64,000 nt of DNA, taken from assembly GCA_037447605.1 (NCBI GenBank), contig CM074807.1, positions 1,209,995-1,273,994 on the forward strand. Reading direction: 5' to 3'. Shown in pieces: positions 37,741-51,593 of the stretch. The position numbers and the translations under genes are program-made. How positions within the stretch are numbered: the first letter of the stretch is position 1; each line of letters starts with the position of its first letter. The notes below the pieces were generated by a model, which had not been told where the DNA came from, did not search any database, and saw only the letters and a program-made list of their open reading frames with translations. Source of the DNA: Zygnema circumcarinatum. Lineage: Eukaryota > Streptophyta > Zygnematophyceae > Zygnematales > Zygnemataceae.

Positions 37741-40700
37741 ATGGCGGGACAGGAAGCCACGCTGCAGGACGACATGGATATGGAGGATGTGTCCATTGGC
37801 ATAGCTGACATGGAAGTGGAGGAGGAGCGGGAGGCGGACATCCGTGGCAGTCCCTTGCACAGCCCAGAAGTGGCCAAAGCCGCAGACGGTCAGACGAAGG
37901 GTTCGAGGCGACTTATGATAACTGAGATGGTCCTTGAAAACTTTAAATCTTACGCTGGAGCACAGCGTGTTGGTCCATTTCATAAGGTGTGGTCCTCGAT
38001 TGGTGTTTCCGTTCTGGATGATCTCAGGTGACATTGTGCTTCTGCCTTCATGTTCTATAAAACATATAGTAGATTTAAGTTCTTAAATCGTCTCGCGCTT
38101 TCAGCTCCGTCAAATTAATGAGCAGTTACTGTTTTGTTAAAATGCAGTGCTTTTCATCTGTAGTGGGACCTAATGGAAGCGGGAAGAGCAACGTCATCGA
38201 CGCTATGCTTTTTGTATTCGGAAAACGTGCAAAGCAGGTCAGCTTTCGAAGCCTTGGTGTACGGTATTCTTCTCTGAACGAGTGGAACCTGCAGGGCGAT
38301 GTTCACAATGTAAATGACATATGTACGCCATGTTGTGGTGCAGTTACGGCTCAACAAAGTTTCGGAGCTTATCCATAACTCTTCTAATCATCAAAATCTA
38401 CAAGAGGCAAGGGTCACTGTGCACTTCAACGAGATCGTTGACCTGGTTAGTGCCGCGCTCTGCAGGCTTCACTCAAATGTCTCGCTCGTCAATTTAAAGC
38501 TATTCAAAGGGCAATCCAAGCGACCTTAGCACATTACATTCACGGCGTTTTTGGTGTTTTGAAAGGTTGGCTTCTGTTTGTGTGAAACAAAATAAAGTCA
38601 TCTACCAGATGAAAGTCCTTGGGCCCAAATAAGCAAGCGAAAGGGCGGTCTGCAAGCACTCACCAAACTTGCGGCCCATTGTTAAAAATGTTGGGTTGAT
38701 TTTCAGGATGATGAAGCTTACGAGGTGATTCCCAATTCGGAACTCACCATAGCACGATCAGCTTATCGAAATAACACCTCCAAGTATTTTATCAATGGAA
38801 AAACAAGTACTTTTACAGACGTCACAAATCTCCTCAAGGGGAAGGGAGTGGATTTGGATAACAACCGCTTTCTTATTTTGCAGGTATCACATCCAAACTT
38901 TATGCTGAAGCGAGGAATAGGGCCTGTAGTCAGTATAAGCTTACCCTATGTTTCCAGAACATGCTTAAGGAAGAAGAGAAGTCAGATTCATGCATACGCT
39001 GCTCATATGATTGAGAGTTGGTGATGGAATGGTACCACAGTAGGAACTGCAAGACTCACATCTGTATCTCTCACACTACACGGCGTTTATGCAATTGTGC
39101 GATAGAGCAATGACGTGGAATTTTCCTGTTCGTGCCTATTGGACAGGGGGAGGTTGAGCAGATTGCCATGATGAAGCCAAAAAGCCAAGGACCTCACGAT
39201 GAGGGATTGTTAGAATATTTGGAGGACATCATTGGTTCCAATTGTTACATAGAACAAATTGAAAACGTTTCTAAAGAGTGAGACCGTCCATAGCCTTCAC
39301 ACATTGCTGTCAAGTATAATTCAATTAGCTATGATGAGCATCAGCTACACCTGCTACCTTTTGTTGACTGCAGTCTTCTAGTTTCTGAGTTTAAGTTTGT
39401 ATCCAGTGCTCTTGCGGAACATCTATAGATTCTCTCAGGCTTTTAACTATTAAGTAGCTCTTAACACCCATCAATTTGACTTACGTCGACGAACATGCTA
39501 TCAATTTTAGTTTTGCATTTTTTGTTTTATCAATTTTCAGTTTTGCGTTTTGGCCGTGCAGGCTTGAAACATTGAACGAAACACGGACTGGAATGGTGCA
39601 GCGAGTGAAGCTGGTGGAGAAGGACAAAGATGCACTTGAGGTGTGTGGACGAGATTCTGTATCGAAGCACGTTAGCCCGACATAATATAATATTTTTTGC
39701 TTAGGTAATTGCTGACAATCTGGAGTCAGTATTGCGAGTCGTAGTTTCCACCATCCTATTTCTAAGGAGGCTCACTCATAGTGATCCACTTCTTGTTGAT
39801 CTTGCAGGGGGTAAAGAAGGAAGCAGAAGCTTACATTCTAAAGGAAGCAGAAAAACTCCAGTGGCAGGGGAAGGTGTATGAGATTATGCTCCATGAAGCT
39901 GAATCAACTGTAGAATCATTACAGAAGCAAGTGGCAGAACTGTCTGAGAGAATAAGCGTGGAGCGGTACGCTACTAAATGCCAACAAACCGATTGGATAT
40001 GGAGTGCCATGAATACGAATAATGATGCTGACACTGAATTATGCTACATCTGGCAGTTCAGTTTTTGCTGCCCAAATATGGGAACCAACACCTAATCTAA
40101 GTAGGCTGGTCATCAGAACTATGAAAGTTTCTTCTATCAGTGGCCGGTGCTTAGGTGAGTGCATGCCAATTCTTATTTGATCTGCCTCTCATGAGCCCAA
40201 CAACTCTGCAAGCGTATTGCAGGGAAAAGGCTGTTGAATATCAGCGGAGCCTTGCTGATATGGAAGGCAGCTACAACAAACTTAAACAAGAGCATGAGGT
40301 CCGTAAATGTATAACCCATGCCTCAGACTAGCTGATGGATGGCACTTTTCTTTACTAGCTTTAAGGGGAGGTTTTGATTGACGAACCTTACTGTCCAATA
40401 TTGAGGACTCCTGTGCTTCATTGAGGTTGCAAGTAAGCATTTCAAAAGTGGGAAATGACAGAGTTCCCAGAGTGGGTCAGAGTTCCCAAAAAGGCCTCTA
40501 TTTTAAACTGCTAATCCAATCATTTCTTTGAGAGTATCATGGACTTACCTGACCTGCGATTCTTTCTGGACGACTTCAGTTTATCCAAAAGGAGCTTGAA
40601 GTTTGCCAGAACGAGTTTACAGAGTGTGAGCGAAAAGACGTGAAGTACCGAGAGGACTTGAAGCACAGCAAGACAAAGCTGAAGAAGCTCGAGGAGAAGC

Positions 40701-43700
40701 TGAAGAAGGTGACGCGCGCTTTTACCTCATGCTGCCTCCCTTTGTGCTCCTTCTATCAGACATGAATGCCGGGAAGTGCTCAGATATGTTTATGCTGAAT
40801 GGGAAAGCATTTCTGTTCTGGTAAACCTGCTGGACTCTTTGAGGGTTTTAGGGTTTTCTCTTTGAGATTCTGCAGCTAGATGTTGCAATATTGTGTACAG
40901 TATCATCTATCGTATCAGTATTCTTTGCTTCGGTCTAGAGGGCCCTGCATTACATCTGTTGTTGAAGGAAGACTCAACGTTTCCTTGAGATGAGTGATCA
41001 GAATCTGCATGGGTCAAGCAGCAGTCACATGTTGTTGTAATCGTAGCCCTTCACAGTTGAAGGGTAACCCGAGCTGGCCAACTTATCAGAGTTTGAGGTA
41101 TCGTTGGCAGGACTCTGCAAAGCTCGAAGAACTGGAGAGAGGAATCGAAAAGGCGAGAGCAGCTTTGCCAAGTCTCGAGGAAGCGCAGAAAAAAAGTGCG
41201 CAAGTTCTTGTCAAGGAGGAAAGTCATTTGGAGAAAATACAGGAAGATGTGAAAGGTGAGCTTTACACTGTGACGATCAGTCCTCTGTCATTTTTTCATC
41301 CGAGAGTTGCAAGGCATAAAATTCCTTTATTTTGTGGCATACTCTCTTGCATTGGCTACTGAAACTCGCCATCGCAGCACAAGTGAACTATGAGCTAGAA
41401 TGTAGGGTTGGGCTAACATGGTTAACCATCTAGTGATGTTGTAATGCTGTCTATGACTCCTCCTTGCAGCTGATGTGGAGGAGTATCACAAGCATTTGTC
41501 CAAGTATCGGGTCGAGTTGGAGCCTTATGAAAAGGAACTCACTGATTGTCGAGCTCGCATTGACATCGCTTCAACGAAGAAGAATTTGCTGCTTGATAAG
41601 GTATCCGAACTAGAGGCCCTGCTAGCACATTTTGGCGATGGAGGTCTTGAATTCCCGGACTTCTATCTTGATAACAATGGCTTCTCTTTGGTGAATTCAT
41701 CATCAAAGCGTCCTAGGTGGCATTCTTCTGAATGTCATGATTCAGATGCTGATCTTTAGGGTATTTTTTTTCTCACTTGTTCTTCTCAGTTTTCCTGGAC
41801 TGAGAGATTTCATGGATGTTTATGTGGCAGCATAAAGCAGCTGCTAGGCAGTACGAAGATGCCCAAGCGACTTTCGAGGAACAGAAAAAAGAAATGGAGC
41901 AGAAGGGCCAAGAATTAGTGAGGATTGAAAAGGAAGTCGAGAAGCATCGCCGTACAGCTGCAGAGTGCCGAGATGAAGAGCAGGTATTTTGAACCGTGCT
42001 CCCAATCCACCACCATGCATGTCCAATTCTGTGACTAACCATTGACTTGCTCAGTTGGGCAGCACATCATAAGGCACATCAGATTGCATACTCTTGCAAT
42101 TGTTTAAATTCCTTTTGTGGGTTTTCCTTCTTGGGTGGTCTGCAGGCCTGCCTTCTGCAGGAGACTGGTTTGGAAGCAAAGACGCAATCTGCCCGAGCCC
42201 TAATGGCCGAGATGGAGGAGGCTCTCTACTCGGAGAAAACTCAGAACTCAATGATGCAAGCCCTTCTTCAGGCCAAGCAGACCGGCCAAATTCCTGGCAT
42301 ATATGGTCGGTTGGGAGATTTGGGGGCTATTGATGGTAAGTACGTCGAAAGCTTCTGCATCGGACACAGGCTGAAATTTTGCATACAGCATTTTGTGGGC
42401 AGACGGATTATGGCAGGCTCAGTTTTCTGCATTCAGCTTGAAACTATGCTTAGATTGAAGTGACGGTAGGTCTATGTGTGTCAGTGGCTGGTTCAGTCGA
42501 TGGCTGTGCTTGTTTTGGACCAAGAACCCCATCCTGTTAAATCTCAAACTTCTCAGTATTTCTCTCTGATCTACTTTGAGACCTTTCTTGGTGGATGATC
42601 TTCTGCAGCAAAGTACGATGTGGCCATATCCACAGCTTGCGCTGCTCTCGACTATGTGGTGGTGGAGACAACAGCGGATGCCAAAGCTTGTGTAGAGATG
42701 TTGCGTGCGAACAGCCTAGGAGTGGCAACATTTCTCATCTTGGTAAAAACATAGTTTTTCGCCATAGGCAGGGAAGTTTTGGAAGTCATTTCAACAATCG
42801 TAGACAATGTTCAACATGCATCTATGGAGGAAAATGTAGAGGAGTACAACAAGGGTGTCCATTCAGCCGCTCTCTTGGTCTCATCAAATCTGCATCCAAC
42901 TCCTTACAACAGCTTCAGCATTTGCTGTATTTCAGGAAAAGCAGCAGGGTCTGCTGTCAGCCATGAGAGAGAAGTTGCAGGCCCCTGAAGGGGTCCCCCG
43001 CCTCTTTGACCTCATCAGAACAGAGAATGAAAAACTTCTGCCCGCTTTCTACTTCGCATTGCGGAACACCATAGTGGCGAAGGACCTCGATCAGGTAAAG
43101 AACAGGGCTCGGGCTCGGACCATACAGTACCATGTAGTGTTCATGCTTAGAAATGGTCCCTTGCCATACTGATTTGAGCTTTTCTGATAACATAAAGCTT
43201 GAGAAAGCCGAGAAGCAACCCGCAAGAAAAGCAGGATTCAGAAACCGATTTGTCACAGAAGGCTTTGTGTGTGCTGGTCTGCGATTCACAGCTGCATTTT
43301 CTTGTTTTAACTTCCTTTACGAATTGCATGGCAGGCAACAAGAATCGCATTTGGCACAGACCGCAGATTCCGTAGGGCGGTCACTCTCATAGGCGAAGTG
43401 ATTGAGCCTTCCGGAACAATGTCTGGAGGAGGAGGCAGAGGGAAAGGAGGGAAAATGGGAACAGCTGTTGTTAAAGCGGTTGGGGCATCGAAAGAGTCTC
43501 TTCTTCAGGCCGAGGAGAGATGGACGAGCCTTTCTGAAGAGCTGAGGCAGCTGAGAGAAAAGAAAGCACAAGCAGCTGAAGGGGCCAAAAGAGCAAACGA
43601 ATCACTGAGAGCCTTGGAAATGCGCATCGAGAAGATCAAGATAGAGGTCAGTTCGGATCTCCTCCTCTTGGCGCTGCCTCTCTGCTTTTCTGATTTCTTC

Positions 43701-46700
43701 TCTTCTTCTCTCCGTACTTCAAATCCTCTCCTCCCTCCTCTACCTCCTCTTCCCTCTTGATTAACTCCTTTCACGAAGGCAGACATTGCCCTGAAGAATG
43801 GTCACATGCTTTCTGGTCTGTAGATAGCTTTAAGTTAGCAAATGTTTTCAGACTTGCAATTCAGTTTGGCAGACTTCTCTTGCTGCTCTAGAAAAAAACG
43901 AAGCATGATTCGAGGTGTTGGTTGCTCGCTCAAGTATTGCTCGCTCGCAGAAAGACCCCTCGTTTTATTCAGACTGTTCAACCCAGCTTCTCTCACCATA
44001 AGCTCGTTTAAAACCTGCTCTCCTAACTAAATTTGAAGAGCATTTTGCTTCTGCGGTGCTGCATTCTACAGACAGTTTTTTTGATCCATCTTCCATTTGG
44101 CTTCTCTTGTTTTCGGGCAGGTGGAAGCCCTCCATATACAGCATGCCGAGCTTTCAAACCGTTTGCCTGATCTGAAAAATTCGGCGAATTCGAACAGGGA
44201 AGAGCTTGCCCACATCGACGGTCTGCAGGCAGCCATCGCTGCGGAGGAACAAAAAAAGCTAAAGATCGAAAATGACTCGAGTCCGCTTCGTGCCAAGGTG
44301 AGGCAAAAAACTGAAGTTTGCATCTGCCCACGTTTGGAGATTGCCTCAGCAGATAGGCTCCTTCCTGTTAACGGTGGAAATTCAGATTTGGGTGCTCGTC
44401 GAGCACCGACAGTGAGCTCTTTCAATCTGTGAGCAGCACTCATTTTTAGGCAAAGGGTGGTGGGGGTTGGTTTCCTGTGCAGGTTGCGGAATTCCAAACG
44501 AAGATTGAGGGAGCGGGTTCGAAAGTGAAGGAGAAAAAAGCTCGAGTAGCTGCATTGCAGCAGGTAGTCTCTCCCTGGTCTCTACTTCTATCTGCACAGC
44601 AATGGCAAGCTAAGTCTGAATTCATGATAGGACCATCTTTGAAAATGCGTACGTCCTTATAATCTGGAAAAGGCGGTCTTTTCCTTTTGGTGTTCGTCCA
44701 CGTTCAAGGACTTTCAAAAAGCAATGAATAAGTCTTTTTGTTTGCTAGACTTCACAAGAAGACTGGAAGGTCTAAAGCCTCCATTACCACTGTACTGTGC
44801 AGGAGATTGATGCTGCAGGGAGTGAGAGCAACAGGATGAAAGTTTTGATTTCGGCGAATGCGAAGGCAATGGAGAAGGTGCAGAAGGCCATTGAAGATGC
44901 GAAACTTGAGAAGGAAACTCAAACGCAGCTGCTTGAAGCTAAGAAGGAAGAGCTGAAGGGTCTGGAGAAGGGGGCGTTTGCAGTGCATGACAACTACAAA
45001 CGCGTGAAAGAGGTCAGTGTTTCCCATGATATGACATGTGCTCGATTACATGCTCGACCGAATATGGGAACAAATTGCAGTGTTTCAGGATCTCCCAAAC
45101 ATGCCATGCTGCTCACAAGAGTAGAAACATTTGCATTTGCATTTGCATTTGCATTTGCATTTGTATTTGCTTTTGCATCTACCTTTGCATCATCCTCAAC
45201 AGATTACAGCGAATCTGCAAGCTCGCTCATATATAGCAAAGGAAAATTTTGGTGTACGAGTTGCGAAACAGATATGGCAGACCTGTGTGAACCCAGATTA
45301 AGTGTCGAAACGTATGCATCCATGAACTTGCTCTTGATCAGCCTTTTTTGTGGCCCCATGTGGCCTATTCATTGGCACTAGTATCTCCTGCTAACGTTGC
45401 AAAACTTCACTTTTCTTGTGGGATTTCAGTTGCTGGAGGCGAAAAGAGAGGAGCTGGAGGGCATTCAGAACCAGTACAACAAGCTGAAGGCGACGGCTGA
45501 TGAACTTCGTACTATAGAGGTCAGTCCTATGGCTTCTGCATATGCACGGTTTGTTGTACGAAAATCTGATGTTGAGATTGCTGCTCTGTCAAGTACAACA
45601 GAAAATGTCTCAGCTCCTTTCTCTTTTCAGAGAAGGATATTAGAGATGCTCCCGATGTTCTAGTCACTCACCTCACTATTGCAATGATAGGTTTGATTCA
45701 AGAACTGGCTTTTTTTGTCTTGTTTCTGCCTGCCTTGATTGCCGCATGCACCATCTTGGTGTCGAGAAGCAGAGTCTTAGGAGCTGCTTTGTTGAGCTGT
45801 GATATCCCCTTTTGTACTGAGAAGCAGTGGGATAAGCTTCTGACAGGTAGACACACAGTGCAAGCTGGACGACGTGGTTCGGCACACCAAGACATGTCAG
45901 GAGAAGAAGAGGATGTTGGTGGGTAAGCTGCAAGATGTGCGGAAGGAGCAACAGCAACAATTGGCACAGTAAGAGCAGTCACCTTCTACTCGTTTCATTT
46001 TTTCACCTTCCTGTATTATGAATTCGACTGCAAATTGCTTTGCATAGATTGAAAGAACCCATGCCAGTGGCATATCGGGATCGCGCAGAGGAAAAAAGAA
46101 ACTACTCATTTTCAACCCAAGACCTTGCCGAGTGAGCATTGGACTACTATGTGTGAGTGAAATGCCTGCGTTAAAGTTTTGTATGGATGCACCAACAACC
46201 ATGATGTGTTTGCTGTTGTTTGACCAAAGTGATGTTGCTCTTGTGAGTTCGCAGACTGACGAGCGATGGCATGGACCCCGCCCGAGTGGAGGCCGCCATG
46301 GCCGCCGCCGCCATGGAGGACATCTCCTGCGAGGAGGCGCAGCAGCAGGTGGCGCTGCTGGAAAAGGAGCTTAAGGAAATGAAGCCGAATATGGCTGCTA
46401 TTGCAGAGTATGCTTTCCGAACCCTCACTTTGTATCGTTCTTTCCTCATCAGTGATTCGTACCAGCTAATGGATTGCTTGCATTTGATGCGAGTGAAAGA
46501 CAGGAGTCTGTATATTAGACCATGCAGCCAATATGTAGCCAAAGTCTACCATGGTTGTTGCTTCTCAATAATGAGAGCTGCATCACTTAGGAATCTCCTT
46601 TGGATTTGCTGTCATTCCACTTTAAGATGCAGTGGCACATTGGTGCCATTTAGCTGAAGTTCAAACCATTTGCTGAGTCGTTTGATGAGAAGCTCGAGGC

Positions 46701-48861
46701 AAGGGAGAGATGGATCTAATTCTTTGCTAGGCATTAACAGAGACTCGGAACAACAAGCTTTGCAGTACCTTATCTTCGTTGATAGCCAGCGAAGATAAGG
46801 GCTATCAACGACGATAAGGTTCTTCTAATTCGATGGACGAATCTGCTCGTCAAACGTTAACGTGAATGATTTCTTGATAAGCCGAATTTTACCCAACTGT
46901 ACAATAGGGAGAGTTCGGAGAAGATACATACCAGCAGATGACGTTATCCCTTTTCCAAATAAACAGTTTCAATTCAAAAAGCAACCGCACTCTACGGACT
47001 CCACAGTTGTTTACAGCAATTTCGGGATTTCGTGCATTCAGACCATTCCATGGTCACATAAGGTGCATCTCTGACCATGCAGCACAGCTCTGCAGGTATC
47101 GGAGAAAGGAAGCCGAGTATGGAGAGCGAGTGAAGGACCTTGACAGTCTCACAAAGCAAAGGGATCAAATGAGAAGGGGATGGGAGGACCTGCGGAAGAG
47201 GAGGTCGGTAGACTTTCATCCTCCGCAAGCAAGTCGCCTCCTTTGGCTTTGTTAGTTTAATAGCCTACTCCATGTTTAGGTGTCTACGTTGGAACCTTCT
47301 TGTTCATAGGGTTGGTCTCGTCTCTCGCTTATGGGTATCCTGAGGAGGTGCAATGTGGATGCAGGTTGGAAGAATTCATGGCAGGGTTCAACATCATCAC
47401 AATGAAGCTGAAGGAGATGTACCAGGTATGGTGTTTGCAGCCCACATCAGCGATAATGAGAATACCCATCAACTGCTCAGGATGATTACTCTGTCATTAT
47501 GGCTTTTTATTAGCAAGCCATTAAGCATTGTTGCTGTTTCTTTCCTGGAGTTGAAGAAACCAGTTCACAACGAACTTAGCCAGATGAAGTTGCAATATGT
47601 GTCTCTTTGACAATACGCTGCCTTGTGTCTCCCATGTCGTCCCCCTCCGGTGATTTATCTCATTCTCTAACACCCTTTCCATGTCTCCCCTTGCTCAGAT
47701 GATCACCCTTGGTGGTGATGCGGAGTTGGAGCTGGTGGACTCGTTGGACCCATTCTCAGAGGGCATCGTCTTTAGCGTACGACCTCCAAAGAAGAGCTGG
47801 AAAAACATCTCCAATTTGTCGGGAGGGGAAAAGGTACGTCTGCTTCTTCACGAAGAACTTCTCTGATTCAAATGAGCCGATTTGTCCGGCGAGGAGTTAT
47901 TTCTTGATTTGACTCTCTGCCTTAAACATTACCTCGTTCGTGGGCACTGTCTTTTTATAATGAGGAATGCGTCCTTTCCTAGGCTGTTGCGAAGGAAATG
48001 ATTTCACCTAATCTTATTCCACTATATAATCGGGCTTAAATGAAACAACATAGAATTGGCAGCGTAGTTTAAAGCTGCAGACGTCAAGTATTCCATCTGA
48101 CGAGCTTGGAAAATACTTGGTGCTGAGTTTATGCCTTTCTGCTTCACTTCTATGTGTGCAGACACTGAGCTCGCTGGCCCTCGTCTTTGCTCTTCATCAC
48201 TACAAGCCCACCCCTCTCTATGTCATGGATGAAATCGATGCAGCACTTGGTAAGGGATGAGATGAGATGAGATGAGTGCAGAACTGCGATTTGAAGAACC
48301 TATGCTCTGCAATGTTCTGTCATAGCGAGCCGTTTGAGAGGGAGAGCCTGATGGCAGAGCTAATAGTGGCCATTTCTGCAACTTTCCATTCCCCTGTTTT
48401 TGCGTAACAGGCTCCCAGTGACTCTGTTTTTTTGCAGACTTCAAGAATGTCTCCATTGTGGCGCACTACATCAAGGACCGCACCAAGAACGCCCAATTCA
48501 TCATCATCAGGTGGGCGGGCATGCCTGCCTCTTGCAGCCGCATTCCTCCATGCTCGACTTTTTTAAATTGCATTGTCGCTTTCCTCGAGGCACTCTGAGC
48601 CTGCAGTCATTTGCACACACCCACTTTGAGAGTGAAAAAGCGAAGAGGGGCTTTATTTCCGACATTTCGTGTGATCTTCTTGCCTGCCGTTTCATTCGAT
48701 GTCCTCACTTTGAGTTTTTGCTTTTTGCCCTCGTTTGCAGCCTGCGGAATAACATGTTCGAACTAGCTGACCGCCTAGTGGGGATATACAAAACCGACAA
48801 CTGCACCAAGAGCATCACCATCAACCCTAACAGCTTTGCTGTGGCCTCTTCCGCCTCGTGA
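37741..48861 (+). CDS. SMC4: SMC4, condensin core ATPase subunit (CAP-C)
   Basis: I resolved 28 exons, all joins in phase, 1272 aa, the usual SMC4 length. Exon starts: 37741, 38148, 38344, 38707, 39147, 39562, 39808, 40223, 40580, 41111, 41470, 41831, 42146, 42609, 42936, 43335, 44121, 44483, 44803, 45430, 45859, 46255, 47096, 47365, 47699, 48162, 48438, 48741. The Walker A loop GPNGSGKS is at about 89-96. Coiled-coil arms flank a hinge at about 590-740 (GDLGAIDAKYDVAIS, GEVIEPSGTMSGGG). The ABC signature NLSGGEK is at 1173-1179 and Walker B PLYVMDEIDAAL at about 1195-1206. With SMC2 it forms the condensin ring that compacts mitotic chromosomes. Exon 21 could start at 45865 instead of 45859 (two codons fewer). 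No disabling change is seen. Confidence 0.97.
45127..45176 (+). repeat. (GCATTT)n hexanucleotide repeat in an SMC4 intron
   Basis: Seven or eight TTTGCA units, slightly degenerate at the end, lie in the intron after the exon ending at 45012. Confidence 0.85.
46767..46820. repeat. 21-bp inverted repeat (hairpin) in an SMC4 intron
   Basis: Arms 46767-46787 and 46800-46820 are reverse complements with one mismatch, around a 12-bp loop. A second, 11-bp perfect palindromic pair (46769-46779 with 46790-46800) overlaps it, so two alternative stems can form. Confidence 0.8.
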
Positions 48862-49498
48862 ACCCCCTCCTTCCCTTCCAACCCTCCAGGCATCTCCTGC
48901 TCTTGACTCCCCAGATTCCACCAATGGGGCCCGCCCAGACCTCGCCTTCATCAGCACCGTCCGATAAAAAGTCTTTTGCAGACTCTGCAATAGCTGTAGC
49001 TGTTGTAAATAAATAATGCTTCCTACAGCAACCCCAGACGTCCCTCCTTGAAGGGAGGAGCTCAGGCTTCAGAAGATTAGGGGAGTGCTGGAAGTGGAGT
49101 TGCATACTTTTTTGTATGTTGATGACAGGGCTTGCAATCATTCTTTATTCGACCCTTCTCTTACCTCAACGGGCGGCGCATACATCATTAACATAAGCAC
49201 TAACATTAGCTGTTATGTAACCGGCCACTCCCTCCTGTGAACTGTTAAAGAGTTCACTGGCATGAAAGTCCCCTCAGACCGGCTTGGGAGGAAGAACAAA
49301 TTCAACAAAACAAAACGAAACTATAAACACAGAAAATTCCTAGAATGAAAACGAACACAGGACGTGCCTCGGTAATCTCTACCCCTTAGCATGTCACTCA
49401 GAGCCCTGGCCCTAAAATCTCTACAAACCTAAAAATAATTACACTGATCCGCACCTTAAGTAGCAGACCACAAGCGAGAGCAGGCTGCTGCGCATTCG
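48862..49498. other. Convergent 3' flanks of SMC4 and the PPD2-like gene
   Basis: The 636 bp between two stop codons contain an AATAAA-like element at about 49008 and AT-rich sequence. No gene is supported. Confidence 0.5.
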
Positions 49499-51355
49499 TC
49501 AGTCAATGAGATCGAAAGACTCCAGCACGCGATGCAGAGGGTCCGCCAGCGAGGCGGGGGCTGGCGAGTCTCTGCTGTCAGCGAAGGCAATATTGAGTAT
49601 GTAAAGCTTCTTGGAGGCGATGGTGACAGCCGTCAGGGTCCGTTTGGCTCCCCTTGTGCTGTCCAGAAAGTACTCCATTACGTAAAGTGGCACTCCACCT
49701 CGAGCTTCTCTCGAGGAGGCATTAAGAAGAGTGGCTTCGCGAGTGCTTTCCTGTGCACAATGTAGAAGCAGTGTTCAGAAAGACAAGCTTTTCACAGGAC
49801 AAGACAGGGAGCTTGTGACTGGAAGCACAAAACTGCTGCTTACAGGCATCTGATTGATTGAAGAGGCGCTATGAAGTGGCCCATACCTTCTTCCTCTCTG
49901 CAGCAATCAGTTTGTTTGCGACGTCCTCAAGAGAGCCAAACTCCCGTAGAGACGGAATCCGCACTTTATTGACCACCACTCCTATAGTGCTGCTTTTCTT
50001 CTCCGGGTCTTGAAACAGTAGAGTGGCCCCTGCCTTCTCCACCTGCACTCCCACGCAGCTTTAGATACGACATAAGGAATGGTTTGTGCTACATGATATT
50101 TCCAGGATGCTCATGAAGAAGTTGCTCATACTTTGGAATTCCACTTGGGTACATGGAAGGAGCTTTAATGTGCCTCTGTAGAAAGGCTATTCACTTCACG
50201 GTAACAATAGCTTCACAACTAACTGCACCCTGATGTACATAATTCTGCAAACATTGTATAGATCCTCAGAAAGGCGGCCCACGATGCACACAAAAATGAA
50301 CTTGTAAAGTTTGCTCAGCTGAATACATTATTTTGGCCTAGCAATCTCCCACGAGTCTTTGAAGACTCTTGAATATGGACAAAAGTGCTGTCTACTAACA
50401 ATTCTGTACATGTAAATTTCATTTATACCAAAATAGAGTAGTCCCTTGTCTCTCATGCCCTTCCAATCAAAGCACGTGAACGGAAAAAATCAACTAAAAT
50501 CTGCTGCATGGCTTCGACATCAAGCAGTTCCTCATCCATACGACTTCTTCACATGCATCGCAACCGCCCCCTTGATACATATGCCAAGAATTGCTGGAAA
50601 ACTCTCTACACGTCGCAGTATTATCTTGCTTGTATCCTGACCTTGTTCCAGCCGGCCGGGCGCAATAGTTTGAACCCTTCTTCAGCATCATCATAAGGCA
50701 CCAGCGTCAACAGAGGGGGCTCTGCCAAACTGGTCTCTGCATAGCATACCATCCGCCGAGAATGCTTCCGTCTGAGCCATTGCTTTACTTTAAGCCCCTC
50801 TGGTCTCCACTTATTGCATTAAAGTGAACAATAATGGACAAGCCAAATACTTTTTTTGAAAAACAATATCACATGACAGGCAGCACTATTGCATTTTATT
50901 GAAGAATTAAGTTAATGAACCGAGTTCCTTCTGAGAAGTTTGGCTGAATTACTCTTGTAACTTGAGAACTCTTGAATAAAACATTAGGGTGTAAGGAAAG
51001 CGCAATGTGCTTGCGGAGTCAATGGAGGGCTCATGGCAATAATTAAGAAAGACGAGCAAAAAGAATTACCTGCTTTTGCATTCTCTCTATTGACCAATTG
51101 AGCCACCGCAGCAGCAGCAAGCAGGAGAGCTGCAGAGCGCCTCGGAATGGGTGGAGCTGCCGACAGTCCTCCCTCTCGTAGCTGCTCTCCTCCCTCATGC
51201 GCATTCCCCTCCTCCCTTTGGGCTCTCACAAGGCATATAGCAGGCGGCCTTCTCCATCTATAGGCTGCGGCTGCAGCGGGCGGCCATGGGGAGGCACGAT
51301 TTATAAATGGAGTAGAAACTTTACAAGAGGCTGCTGCAGAAGAAAGCTGAGCCAT
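49499..51355 (-). CDS. PsbP-domain protein, PPD2-like, thylakoid lumen
   Basis: Four exons in phase: 51355-51070, 50736-50642, 50042-49887, 49750-49499; 262 aa. Exon 1 encodes a bipartite targeting peptide: a Ser/Ala/Arg-rich transit region, then [17 protein letters not shown] with a twin arginine before a hydrophobic core and AKA before the mature protein, typical of Tat-routed lumen proteins. The mature part is a PsbP fold: EEGFKLLRPAGWNK, VEKAGATLLFQDPEKKSS, IGVVVNKVRIPSLREFGS, VANKLIAAERKKESTREA, and YVMEYFLDSTRG. The IGVVVN...FGS and EYFLDSTRG motifs match PPD2 best among plant PsbP-domain proteins. PPDs are lumenal factors, several of them assisting photosystem assembly; the PPD2 role is not settled. 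It is divergent from the DUF3593-like gene. Confidence 0.9.
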
Positions 51356-51593
51356 CCTCCTCTCGGTGCCTTCCTGCTACAGCCTGCCTCGTGCCTACGG
51401 TCGAGGTCAAGAGTGTGAGAGGGAGAGGCGTTCCGTACTCCTGCATTCATTCGCTTCAAGGCGGCAGCTGACGCAATCGTCTCATACAAAAGGCAGGTCA
51501 GGGGGAGCACGAGGGTGCTATCGTGTTGGCTATGGCCGCCTCCCTTTAGAGCAAAATCTTTCTCGGCTGAGTCCCATCGCAATTTTGGCAGCC
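51356..51593. promoter_or_regulatory. Shared divergent promoter of two plastid-protein genes
   Basis: Only 238 bp lie between the PPD2-like and DUF3593-like start codons. The same arrangement recurs, in decayed form, upstream of the Cu/Zn-SOD gene at 58539-58697. Co-expression is inferred. Confidence 0.6.
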
